Below, in pieces: positions 26,430 to 35,464 of a stretch of 35,518 bases of DNA (position 1 is the stretch's first letter; each line of letters starts with the position of its first letter). This DNA is from Bacteroidales bacterium (GTDB lineage Bacteria > Bacteroidota > Bacteroidia > Bacteroidales > Muribaculaceae): assembly GCA_020860445.1 (NCBI GenBank), contig JAJBUH010000003.1, positions 1-35,518 of the forward strand, written 5' to 3'. The notes below the pieces were generated by a model, which saw only the letters and a program-made list of their open reading frames with translations, was not told the origin of the DNA and did not search any database. A program made the translations under genes and the position numbers.

Positions 26430-28358
26430 TTAACTTAGATGATACTTGATAGTGAAAGCGAATCTGCGCCCCGGCATAGGCCAGCGCTGGATCATCTCAT
26501 AGCGGTCGTCAAAGAGGTTTTGACATTCCAATTCGGCTGAGACATGCTTTAGGCGATACGAGACCTTCACATCGGTGCAGTTGTATGCCCCGAGCGGCGG
26601 CTCGATCGAGTTTTCGGCTGTCCAATAGCGCTTGTCGACAAACATGTGCGACACCGAGGCTTGCAAATCGCGCCAGGTGAATGTGTAGACAGCCGTAAAC
26701 GACCAGCGGGGCGAGTAGGCGATGAAGTCGTTGTAGGCATCTTCGGCTGGGTCTGTGCGGTTGCGGTCGTCTTGAAATGTGGCGGTGAGCAGCAAGTGAT
26801 GCTCGCGGTAATGACCGCTGGCCGACACGTCGATGCCGAGGCTGCGGGTATAGCCGTAGTTGAGCATAGTCCATTGGTACGAGCCCTTGAGAGGCAGGCA
26901 CACGATGCGGTCTTCGATCTTATTGTAATAGCCATCAACCTGGATGTCAAACCAGTTGATGCCGTAGTTGAAACCGATGTTGTACTGGCGCGTGTATTCG
27001 GGCTTGAGGTTGCGGTTGCCAACCAGGGTGTAATAGAGGTCGTTGAGCGTAGGGATGCGGAACACCTCTTTGTAATAAGCTCGGAACAGCCAATGCCTCA
27101 CGCTGTACGACCCCAAGGCATTCCAGGTGAAGCGGCTCAGCGGTTTTGCCTCGCCACGGGTATGGTCGCTGCAATGGGTGTATAGGCCGCTGGCGTTGAC
27201 ATTCCATGGCCCTTTGTTGAAAAATCCTGAGATCGATGTCTTGCTATCAAGGCGGTAGACGTAGCTGAAATTTTTGACATCGGTGGTGAGGTCGCTCCAG
27301 CGCAGGTCGGTCGATGCCGAGACTTTCCAAGCCCGGCGCTCGTAGGCGGCGGCAAATGCGCCGTAGATGTCTTGTTGGTGGTATTTGTTGTTGCTGTGCA
27401 CCGCTATGTTTTCGGGGTAGTCAGAACGGTAATGCAGATGGTCGTTGCTGTATTTCATGATGGCGCGGAAGCCATAGTGGCGATAGCGCTTGCGCCAACT
27501 GAGTTGGCTGAAAAAGTTTCGGTCCCACTCGCGGCCCACATCGGTGTAGGTGTCGCTCAGGCGGCGCACAATGCCGCCGGGTAATCCGCGCTCTGAGTTG
27601 AAGAAATAGGTGTGCCATTGGAAACCCTTATAGAATAGGCAACTCTCGAGCCTGAGCATCTTGATGTCGCTGTTGCGGCGTGTACCGGATGTGTCTTCGT
27701 ATTGGGTATGGTATTCAAATGGATAGTCGCCCTTTGAGTAGGTGTATGCGGCATCGATGAATCCGAGGCGGCTGAGCGAACCTGTGACCGTAGTCTTGTA
27801 GGTATGAAATGAGCCGATTGTGCCCGAGGCGGTGATGTCGGTCTTGTCGGGGCGCTTGGTCTGGAGATATACGGTCGATGCCGAGGCGTACTCCGAGGCG
27901 CACATCAGCAGTTCGTTTTTGTTGGCGTTGTAGAGTGATACTGATTCGAGGGTCGAGAGAGAATACTTGCCAAGGTCGACAGTGCCGTTTTGCGCATTGG
28001 TGACGCGCACGCCGTCGATGTACACGCCTACATGCTGGCTGCCCAGCGAACGCACATTCACTGTCTTTTGTCCGCCCAGGCCTCCGTAATCCTTGACTTG
28101 CACTCCGGCCATGTATTTGAGCACATCAGCCACCGAGCTGGATGGGAGAGCCTCGATGATGTCGCGGCCAATCACTTGGTTGGGGGTGACATTCTTGGGC
28201 ATCACTTTTTCAATTATTACCTCTTGGAGTTCGATTGAATCGAGGTACGCATCGCTGTAGCCTTCGACCGACTGGCCAAAAGCAACAAAGCGGAGCGATG
28301 CAATCACACATGCAAGGCCCCACCTGAGTAAGGTAGATGATAAGAATCGTCCAATCAT
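26430..28358 (-). CDS. btuB: TonB-dependent cobalamin receptor BtuB-like
   Basis: Plug-domain VNVRSLGSQHVGVYIDGVRVTNAQNGTVDLGKYSLSTLESVSLYNANK; C-terminal barrel; cobalamin riboswitch upstream. Confidence 0.88.
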   Translation of the reverse strand: MIGRFLSSTLLRWGLACVIASLRFVAFGQSVEGYSDAYLDSIELQEVIIEKVMPKNVTPNQVIGRDIIEALPSSSVADVLKYMAGVQVKDYGGLGGQKTVNVRSLGSQHVGVYIDGVRVTNAQNGTVDLGKYSLSTLESVSLYNANKNELLMCASEYASASTVYLQTKRPDKTDITASGTIGSFHTYKTTVTGSLSRLGFIDAAYTYSKGDYPFEYHTQYEDTSGTRRNSDIKMLRLESCLFYKGFQWHTYFFNSERGLPGGIVRRLSDTYTDVGREWDRNFFSQLSWRKRYRHYGFRAIMKYSNDHLHYRSDYPENIAVHSNNKYHQQDIYGAFAAAYERRAWKVSASTDLRWSDLTTDVKNFSYVYRLDSKTSISGFFNKGPWNVNASGLYTHCSDHTRGEAKPLSRFTWNALGSYSVRHWLFRAYYKEVFRIPTLNDLYYTLVGNRNLKPEYTRQYNIGFNYGINWFDIQVDGYYNKIEDRIVCLPLKGSYQWTMLNYGYTRSLGIDVSASGHYREHHLLLTATFQDDRNRTDPAEDAYNDFIAYSPRWSFTAVYTFTWRDLQASVSHMFVDKRYWTAENSIEPPLGAYNCTDVKVSYRLKHVSAELECQNLFDDRYEMIQRWPMPGRRFAFTIKYHLS

Positions 28359-28399
28359 TGAAATTCTATCGAAGCCCGCGAGCGAATTTGTATGTTGAG

Positions 28400-28575
28400 C
28401 TTACAGCAGGTCTTCTGACTTGTCTCAGAGGTTCCGGCGTCTTCTCAGCCTGGAGGGGCCAATGACATGGTGTCGGATTCTTTCTGAAGAGACTTACAGC
28501 AGCGGGTACTGTCCAGGATTTTCACCTGATTCCCTTTTAAACTTGCCCCCACTGGGGCGAGTACTATAAACTCGT
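28400..28575 (-). ncRNA. Cobalamin riboswitch
   Basis: Minus strand reads GGGAATCAGGTGAAAATCCTGGACAGTACCCGCTGCTGTAAG ... AAGTCAGAAGACCTGCTGTAAGC, matching canonical cobalamin-riboswitch conserved segments. Confidence 0.95.
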
Positions 28576-28654
28576 TGCAAAATTAGCAACAATTTCCCAC
28601 ATAAAAAAGTTTAATCTGCCTTTTGAGCGAATCATCTTGAAATTAGGCTTCTGG

Positions 28655-28805
28655 TCGCCTCGGAGAGGCGGTACTTTTGTTTATCGGAAATACCGCCTCT
28701 CCGAGGCGAATAGTCTATTTATCAGCACTTTCTTTCTACCCCACCCAGCGTCGCTTCGCTCCGCTGAGTGGGGTTAACCAAATACCGCCTCTCCGAGGCG
28801 ACCAG
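28655..28805. repeat. Cluster of family C (CGCCTCTCCGAGGCG) palindromes and one family B copy
   Basis: C copies at 28655-28673, 28691-28709, 28783-28805; B copy 28736-28775; further C copy at 35321-35342. Confidence 0.9.
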
Positions 28806-28807
28806 GA

Positions 28808-29003
28808 GCATACAGGCTCTCCCCGGATGGCTACCCCGTAGGGGTTGTTTCATTTAGCGTATAGGCTATCCCCGGATGGCTACCCCGTAGGGGTTGTTTC
28901 ATTCACTTGACTATCGGAATGAAACAACCCCTACGGGGTAGGAGGGGGGCGTCGCGCCAATAGCTAGATGAAATAACCCCTACGGGGTAGCCATCTGGTA
29001 CAT
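28808..29003. repeat. Family D repeat cluster (CCCCGGATGGCTACCCCGTAGGGGTTGTTTCATT): two tandem direct, two inverted
   Basis: Direct copies ~28808-28854 and ~28857-28903; inverted copies starting near 28918 and 28968. Confidence 0.92.
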
Positions 29004-29046
29004 TTGCAATGTGAACAGAGGACAGGTACGCGTTCACAAGGTGATT

Positions 29047-29078
29047 GTGTACGGACAATAGTGTCCGTTTTCGTACAC
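29047..29078. promoter_or_regulatory. Nested inverted repeat, candidate activator binding site upstream of permease gene
   Basis: GTGTACG (29047-29053) / CGTACAC (29072-29078) enclosing CGGACA-ATAG-TGTCCG (29052-29067). Confidence 0.6.
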
Positions 29079-29120
29079 TATGAAATTGGTAATGGGGTTG
29101 ATATCAAGTGGTTAGGCGTT

Positions 29121-29135
29121 TTGGCACGGTATTGG
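29121..29135 (+). promoter_or_regulatory. Candidate sigma-54-type promoter (TTGGCAC ... TTGG, non-canonical -12)
   Basis: TTGGCACGGTATTGG, about 30 bp upstream of the permease ATG. Confidence 0.4.
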
Positions 29136-29163
29136 AGGGGATATAGGAGAAAAAGGAAATGAT

Positions 29164-31764
29164 ATGGAGAGAATAAAAGAAATATGGCTGCTGATATGCG
29201 CCAATAGGGTGAGCAGCGCCTTGTATATCGCGGGCGTGGCCCTCGCTGTGACTGTCTCGATGCTTGTGGCCATCGTCTGGCACGTCAAGCTGTCGCCAAT
29301 GTACCCCGAGGACAATCGAGCCCGCATCGCCTACCTCACCGAACTCGAATGTGTCGACGACACCGACGGCGATACCAATTCGGTCTCCTGGGGCCTCGGT
29401 CAAGGGACCATCCCGCTCTTCACCGACAGCGTTGGCGAATGGACTGAGGCGATTGGCATCGTGGCAGATTTGCGCGATCGCTTTGCCCATGTGATAGCTC
29501 CGGAGTGGGAGATGGATGGAGCCGTCAAGTTTGTCAACCCCGGATTTTTCAAGGTCTTCAACTACCAATTCCTCTCCGGTTCCCCCATCACCGAGCAGCA
29601 ATGGGCCAATCAAGAGCACATTGCCATAATCGATGATGACATGGCCCGGCAATTATTCGGCAGCGTTGATGCCGCTGTGGGGCAGATGGTCGATATCGAT
29701 GGCGTACAGTCAAAAATCACTGGCGTGGTGGCCCATGGTTCTACGCTGCTGCCCACGAGCTATGGCCAGATTTTCCAGCCCTATTATGTCAAGGATGTCT
29801 CAGAGGAGGAATATATGGACGCTGCGGTTGGGCCATTCCAACTCTTTTTCCTGCTCAGACCGGGAGCCAAGTTCTCTGACTTCAAAGAAGAAATGCAAAA
29901 TCGAGTGCGCCGAGTCAATTCCGCTGCTGAGTCTCGCACTCTCAATATCAAGAGCGGTCCGATGAATCACAAGCAATATGTTTCCGACGAGATTTTCTTT
30001 GACAATGGCAATTCCTTCTTGCTCGTATGCGTATTGGGCATAGTGCTATTGCTCGTGCCGGCCTTCAACCTTTCTGGCTTGATCCTCGAGGCCAATCATC
30101 GGCGCAATCAGGAGCAGGGAATCCGCAAATCATTTGGCGCATCAAAGCGCCATCTGCAGTGGGAGATATTCGTTGAGAATCTGTTTCTTACGGGCATCGG
30201 CGCGGCGATAGGCTTGGTGCTGGCATGGATAGTGGCTTGGGCCTGTCGCGACTGGATGTTTGACATCTTCAACTACTTTGGCGATTTTGAGAGCGAGAGA
30301 TTTGTCACCAAGGTTACCGCACCGATGCTTTTCTCTTGGCGAGTGTTCGCCATAGCCGTGCTGGCAGCCTTGCTGCTGAATATAGTGTCGTCGGTGATTC
30401 CGACTTGGCTGGCATTGCGGCGCCCGATCGTAGACCAACTGCACGATGCCGCTGGTCGGGATGACAGTTTTGGCTTCTGGCGCCGCTATGGAGTCAATGC
30501 GCTGGTGTTTGCCGAGATAGTGCTGATAGTGCTGCTGTCGTGGGCCATTCTCGACAATCTTACGGTGCGCACCTACGATTCCTACCAGCCTCTGGGCTAT
30601 GATTACGACCGCTTGGTTGATGTGACCTTCAATTCCTATCCGGCAGCCTCGGCCGCTTATCATGAAGAGGAGGCCGATTCGGCCGCCCAAGTGCAATCGG
30701 CATTGGCATTGATGAATGTGCTGTGGAATATGCCTGAGGTGGAGTGTGGGACATTTGTTAAGTCGTACACTCAATTTGAGTGGCGAGGAAATAGCAGCAG
30801 CGCTTTTGTCGGCTCTGATACCACTCAGCGACATATTGCCATAGATATCATAAATTATCCCTACGGCGGTGACTTCTTCGCTACAATGGGCATTAGGCCA
30901 ATAATGCCAGAAATTACCCCGGCACAGCTCGACCGCCTGCCATTGGCGCCCGATGAGGTGGTGATTACTCGCGATGCGGCCCTCAAAGGCTATGGACGAA
31001 TCGATGTGGTGGGCGACACTATGAAATCCAACTATCAGGGACCCAAGATAATCAGAGCGGTGGTTGAGAATGTGCGTATCAAATCGTTTATCAATAGTAA
31101 GTTGGTGCGGTTTCTCCCTGATTTCTACCATCCTACGCTTTATTCCGACAGCCGGCGGCTTAAGACTGAACCCACTATCATACTTAGGATGAAGGAGGGA
31201 GTACGTCCGGCGGATTTCATCAAGAATCATCAAACCGAACTGATGCAGTCGCTCAAAGCTGGCAATTATTACTGCTCGGGAGTATACGATTTTGATATGA
31301 AGACGCTGAGAGTTAAGAACTCTTACGGCATCACCAACACGATGCGAGTGAATGTGATATTGGCACTGTTTCTTGGGGCAAATGTTTTCCTCGGGGTTGT
31401 GGGCACGTACTATCTGCAGACGCGGCGCCGCAGCCACGAGGCTGGGTTGCGCAAGTCGTTTGGCGCCACCTCGGGGCGCATTACTCGGTCGCTGATGGCC
31501 GAGGGGATGGTGCTTACCTTCCTGGCCTGGGTGATTGGGTGCGTATTGTACTGGGCGATTGTTGGGCGCCATGGGCTGACTCTGAGCATGGGCGTTTCGT
31601 TTAGCACGATGCCCGACACATGGGTCTATCATTATTGGCAGCATTTCGCGGTCATCTCGGGCATCGTGCTGATAGTGATGCTTGTTGCCACCCTCATAGG
31701 CATCTCAGTCCCCGCTTACCGCATCAGCCGCATCACCCCCGTCGATGCCCTCCGCGACGAATAA
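29164..31764 (+). CDS. ABC transporter permease, MacB/FtsX-like (two FtsX modules)
   Basis: 866 aa; NRVSSALYIAGVALAVTVSMLVAIVWHVKL; RNQEQGIRKSFGASKRHLQWEIFVENLFLTGIGAAIGLVLA; second module RSHEAGLRKSFGATSGRITRSLMAEG. Confidence 0.92.
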   Translation: MERIKEIWLLICANRVSSALYIAGVALAVTVSMLVAIVWHVKLSPMYPEDNRARIAYLTELECVDDTDGDTNSVSWGLGQGTIPLFTDSVGEWTEAIGIVADLRDRFAHVIAPEWEMDGAVKFVNPGFFKVFNYQFLSGSPITEQQWANQEHIAIIDDDMARQLFGSVDAAVGQMVDIDGVQSKITGVVAHGSTLLPTSYGQIFQPYYVKDVSEEEYMDAAVGPFQLFFLLRPGAKFSDFKEEMQNRVRRVNSAAESRTLNIKSGPMNHKQYVSDEIFFDNGNSFLLVCVLGIVLLLVPAFNLSGLILEANHRRNQEQGIRKSFGASKRHLQWEIFVENLFLTGIGAAIGLVLAWIVAWACRDWMFDIFNYFGDFESERFVTKVTAPMLFSWRVFAIAVLAALLLNIVSSVIPTWLALRRPIVDQLHDAAGRDDSFGFWRRYGVNALVFAEIVLIVLLSWAILDNLTVRTYDSYQPLGYDYDRLVDVTFNSYPAASAAYHEEEADSAAQVQSALALMNVLWNMPEVECGTFVKSYTQFEWRGNSSSAFVGSDTTQRHIAIDIINYPYGGDFFATMGIRPIMPEITPAQLDRLPLAPDEVVITRDAALKGYGRIDVVGDTMKSNYQGPKIIRAVVENVRIKSFINSKLVRFLPDFYHPTLYSDSRRLKTEPTIILRMKEGVRPADFIKNHQTELMQSLKAGNYYCSGVYDFDMKTLRVKNSYGITNTMRVNVILALFLGANVFLGVVGTYYLQTRRRSHEAGLRKSFGATSGRITRSLMAEGMVLTFLAWVIGCVLYWAIVGRHGLTLSMGVSFSTMPDTWVYHYWQHFAVISGIVLIVMLVATLIGISVPAYRISRITPVDALRDE

Positions 31765-31779
31765 CCCGTCATTTTAAAT

Positions 31780-31991
31780 ATGGATTTTAACCACAGATTT
31801 ACACAGATTTACACAGATTCCTTAGATGGTCACATTTATATTTCATAGAGCACCAGAGGTGCTGACAGATTCCCACAGACCATCCGGATGGCATCTGTGG
31901 AAATCTGTCGGCGCTACTGCGCCTCTCTGAAACGATTGATTCCCATGGCAGAATCTGTGTAAATCTGTGTAAATCTGTGGTTAAAATCCAT
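31780..31991. mobile_element. MITE-like palindromic element (212 bp, 41-bp perfect terminal inverted repeats), family E
   Basis: ATGGATTTTAACCACAGATTTACACAGATTTACACAGATTC at 31780-31820 and its exact reverse complement at 31951-31991. Confidence 0.8.
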
Positions 31992-32025
31992 TACTATAGC
32001 TTAATTTAAAAATTGTGCTTTACTT

Positions 32026-32700
32026 ATGGATATTATAAAGTTGAGCGGTGTGCGCAAGGTGTATCGCACACGGCAGATCGAGACAAGAGCGCTCGATAAT
32101 GTGAATATTTCGGTGCCCGAGGGGCAATTCGTGGCAATCATGGGCCCTTCGGGCTGCGGCAAGTCCACGCTCCTCAACATCATGGGTCTGCTCGACCGGC
32201 CCACTGCTGGCAGCGTTGAGATTGGGGGCATCCGCGCCGACGCCCTCAAGGATTTGGCTATGGCGAGGTTTCGCAACGAGAATTTGGGATTTGTGTTCCA
32301 GAGTTTCTACCTAATCCCCCAACTCAATGTGCTGCAAAATGTGATGGTGCCGCTGCAATACCGAGGCGACATGTCGGCAAGCCTGCGGCGAGAACTCGCA
32401 GCTGAGGCGCTGCATCGCGTGGGCCTTGATGCTCGCCTTAGGCATTACCCTTGGCAATTGTCGGGTGGACAGAGCCAGCGCGTGGCGATAGCTCGCGCAA
32501 TAGTTGGCAATCCCAAGATAATCCTGGCTGACGAACCGACCGGCAATCTCGACTCTCGTATGGGCCAGGACATTATGGATCTGCTGCATGGGCTGAATCA
32601 GCACGAGGGACGCACCATTGTGATGGTGACACACAATGAGCGCCAAGCCAAGGGAGCCGACCGCATCATCCGCTTTTTCGATGGCCGACAGGTGCAATAA
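32026..32700 (+). CDS. ABC transporter ATP-binding protein (MacB/LolD-like)
   Basis: Walker A MGPSGCGKSTLLNIMG, signature LSGGQSQRVAIARAI, Walker B IILADEPTGNLDS. Confidence 0.95.
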   Translation: MDIIKLSGVRKVYRTRQIETRALDNVNISVPEGQFVAIMGPSGCGKSTLLNIMGLLDRPTAGSVEIGGIRADALKDLAMARFRNENLGFVFQSFYLIPQLNVLQNVMVPLQYRGDMSASLRRELAAEALHRVGLDARLRHYPWQLSGGQSQRVAIARAIVGNPKIILADEPTGNLDSRMGQDIMDLLHGLNQHEGRTIVMVTHNERQAKGADRIIRFFDGRQVQ

Positions 32701-32775
32701 CCGCATATTGTTTTTGGCTTTCCGATAAATTTCACTACCTTTGTAACTTGTAAATAATAATTCATATGGATAAGG

Positions 32776-32843
32776 AACCACAGATTTACGCAGATTTACA
32801 CAGATTCCTCCTATGGAAATCTGTGAAAATCTGTGGTTAAAAT
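32776..32843. repeat. Short family E palindromic element
   Basis: AACCACAGATTTACGCAGATTTACACAGATTCC ... GGAAATCTGTGAAAATCTGTGGTT. Confidence 0.85.
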
Positions 32844-32870
32844 ATACATCAGAGTTTTAAAATTGAAGGT

Positions 32871-34154
32871 GTGATACTGCTGATAGATGATGACATATCG
32901 ATAAGGGAATCCGTTAGGTTTGTGCTCAAGCATGCCGGGTATGAGTGTGTGCTGACCGAGGGCCCAGCCCAGGCCATGGACCTGCTGCGCACGCATCAGC
33001 CCGACCTCGTGCTGATGGATATGAACTTTGGCAACTCCACCAGCGGAGCCGAAGGCTTGGAGTTGTTGCGCCGGGTCAAGGCGTTGCGCCCGGGGTTGCC
33101 GGTGATTCTGATTACCGCTTGGGGCACCATCCCACTGGCGGTCGAGGGTATGCGCCTCGGCGCCAGCGATTTCATCACTAAGCCTTGGAATAATCAAGAG
33201 CTGCTCAGGCGCATCGAGACCATCCTCCAGCTCAACTCCAAGCCAACTCCTGGCGACACCGCCCAATGCTTCAGCAAGATCCTTGGCAATCATCCCTCGC
33301 TCACAAGCGTGATCAAGACGGCGCAGATGATTGCCCCGACCGATGCGCCGGTGCTGATACTCGGCGAAAACGGCACCGGCAAGGAACTCCTCGCCGAGGC
33401 TATCCACCGTGCCAGCCGTCGCGCTGGTCGGCCTTTTGTCAAGGTAAATCTGGGAGGGATATCGCAGAGCCTGTTTGAGAGCGAGATGTTCGGCCACCGC
33501 AAGGGGGCTTATACCGGGGCCATCGCCGACCGGGTAGGGCGCTTTGAATTGGCCGACCATGGCACTATCTTTCTCGATGAAATTGGCGACCTCGATGCGG
33601 CGAGCCAGGTTAAGCTGCTGAGGGTGCTGCAAGAACATACCTTCGAGCGTCTTGGCGAGAGTCAACCTCACCGGGTAGATATCCGAGTGATTTGCGCCAC
33701 CAACGCTGACTTGCAGCAACGGGTGGCAGAGCGCACATTTCGCGAAGACCTCTTCTATCGCATCAATCTGATTACCCTGCGATTACCGGCTCTGCGCGAG
33801 AGACCCGAGGATATACCGTTGCTTATCAAGCATTTCGCAGGCGAGGATTATTCGCGTTTTTCTGATAGCGCGATTGAGAGGTTGTCGGCTTTGCCTTATC
33901 CGGGCAATATACGCCAGCTTAAGAATCTGGTGGAGAGTCTTATTCTCACTCATCCCGACGATATTCCGGCCTCGGCCATTGAGGCGGCGGATAGTGCGCC
34001 CGCTTCGGCGCTTACCGATATCGAGAGCATGGAGCGGCGACAGATTTCCATTTCCTTGGAGCAATGCGATGGCAATGTGGCCAAGGCGGCAGCGTTGCTG
34101 GGCTTGACGCGTCAGGCTGTGTATCGACGCATCGAAAAATACGGGTTGCGATGA
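32871..34154 (+). CDS. Sigma-54-dependent (NtrC-family) response regulator; GTG start
   Basis: Receiver domain (LLIDDDISIR...VLMDMNF), AAA+ with GENGTGKELLA and GAYTGA, Fis-type C-terminal HTH. Confidence 0.95.
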   Translation: MILLIDDDISIRESVRFVLKHAGYECVLTEGPAQAMDLLRTHQPDLVLMDMNFGNSTSGAEGLELLRRVKALRPGLPVILITAWGTIPLAVEGMRLGASDFITKPWNNQELLRRIETILQLNSKPTPGDTAQCFSKILGNHPSLTSVIKTAQMIAPTDAPVLILGENGTGKELLAEAIHRASRRAGRPFVKVNLGGISQSLFESEMFGHRKGAYTGAIADRVGRFELADHGTIFLDEIGDLDAASQVKLLRVLQEHTFERLGESQPHRVDIRVICATNADLQQRVAERTFREDLFYRINLITLRLPALRERPEDIPLLIKHFAGEDYSRFSDSAIERLSALPYPGNIRQLKNLVESLILTHPDDIPASAIEAADSAPASALTDIESMERRQISISLEQCDGNVAKAAALLGLTRQAVYRRIEKYGLR

Positions 34155-35284
34155 TTTGGTGGATATTGCTTTGCTCGGCGTTGCTGCTGTGCCTGATAGG
34201 GTGGGGATATCGGCGATATGTGTGGTTGCCAAAGCAGACGCTCGCTATCGGCACAGATCTGCTGCACCAGCAGGATTTCAACAGCCGCCTCCGCAAGGTG
34301 GGCCATCGCGAGGTTGACCGCATCATCGACCTATTCAATCCTATGATGGATGCCTTGGATAGCAAGGCGCAGCGCATCGAGGAGCAGGAGAAATTTCTGA
34401 ATCAGATTATGGAGATTTCGCCTACGGCCATAGTGACGGTCGATGACAAAGGGAGCATCACTTATGCCAATCCGGCGTTTCGGGCTATGGCTGATGCTGA
34501 TGTGTGGGAGCGGGTGAGGACACTGGCGCTTGGCGAGAGCCAGGTGTTCAGGCTCAACACTGGCGCGGCATACCGAGGCACGCATCTCAGCTACATGGAT
34601 CGGGGTTTTGCCCATGATTTCTATATCATCGAATCGCTGACGGCCGAGATGGCCGAGGCCGAGAGGCATGCCTACGAGCAGGTGATCCGCACAGTCTCGC
34701 ACGAGGTCAACAACACGGTGTGCGGCGTAAATTCCACGCTCGAGGCCATCGGGCAGATTATCAGCGATGCCGATGCCGAGAGGGTGATAGCGGCTTGCCA
34801 GACGCGCACGCGCAACCTATCCGACTTTGTGTCGCGGTATGCGCAGATGGTGAAATTGCCGCAGCCGGTGATGCGGGAGGTGGCGCTTAATGATTTAGTG
34901 GCTGGCATTGCGCCATTTCTGGGCAATCTGTGCGCCGAGCATGGATGCGAATTTTCCTATCAGTTGGATTCGGCTGATGTTCATGTCATGATTGATGCGG
35001 CGCTGATGGAGCAGGCGCTGGTGAATATTGTGAAAAACGCTTGCGAGAATCCAGGGTGTCGGCTTGTGACCCTCGCTATCGATGGGCGCAGGATAGGGGT
35101 CGCCAATGATGGCGAGCCAATACCGGCCGAGGTGTCACAACATCTCTTCACTCCCTTCTTTACCACCAAGCCCACAGGCCAGGGCATCGGCCTCACCACC
35201 GTCCGTACCATCCTCACCGGCCACCATTGCCGCTTCTCCCTCGCCTCCGACGGCCCCCTCACCCGCTTCACCATTTGTTTCTAA
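34151..35284 (+). CDS. Sensor histidine kinase with PAS domain; ATG 34151 overlaps the response-regulator stop (ORF opens at 34064)
   Basis: SHEVNNTVCGVNSTLEAIG H-box, NIVKNACE N-box, PTGQGIGLTTVRTILTGH. Confidence 0.92.
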   Translation: MIWWILLCSALLLCLIGWGYRRYVWLPKQTLAIGTDLLHQQDFNSRLRKVGHREVDRIIDLFNPMMDALDSKAQRIEEQEKFLNQIMEISPTAIVTVDDKGSITYANPAFRAMADADVWERVRTLALGESQVFRLNTGAAYRGTHLSYMDRGFAHDFYIIESLTAEMAEAERHAYEQVIRTVSHEVNNTVCGVNSTLEAIGQIISDADAERVIAACQTRTRNLSDFVSRYAQMVKLPQPVMREVALNDLVAGIAPFLGNLCAEHGCEFSYQLDSADVHVMIDAALMEQALVNIVKNACENPGCRLVTLAIDGRRIGVANDGEPIPAEVSQHLFTPFFTTKPTGQGIGLTTVRTILTGHHCRFSLASDGPLTRFTICF

Positions 35285-35320
35285 GAAGGACAAATTAAAG
35301 TTAAATTTTAGTGGATACGA

Positions 35321-35464
35321 ATCGCCTCTCCGAGGCGACCAGTGTCCCAGATGCCATCCGGATGGTCTGTGACATCTGTCAGCACCTCTGGTGCTCTATG
35401 AAATATAAATGTGGCCACATAAGGAATCTGTGTAAATCTGTGTAAATCTGTGGTTAAAATCCAT
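35321..35464. repeat. Family C palindrome joined to a partial, inverted family E element
   Basis: ATCGCCTCTCCGAGGCGACCAG followed by ~125 bp that is the near-exact reverse complement of 31776-31905; 41-nt end at 35424-35464 identical to 31951-31991. Confidence 0.88.

Noticed and set aside
26646-27185. 179-aa plus-strand ORF within btuB
   Set aside because: Antisense shadow of the TonB-dependent receptor.
30142-31644. 500-aa minus-strand ORF opposite the permease
   Set aside because: Shadow ORF; composition is unlike a real protein and the plus strand has clear FtsX motifs.
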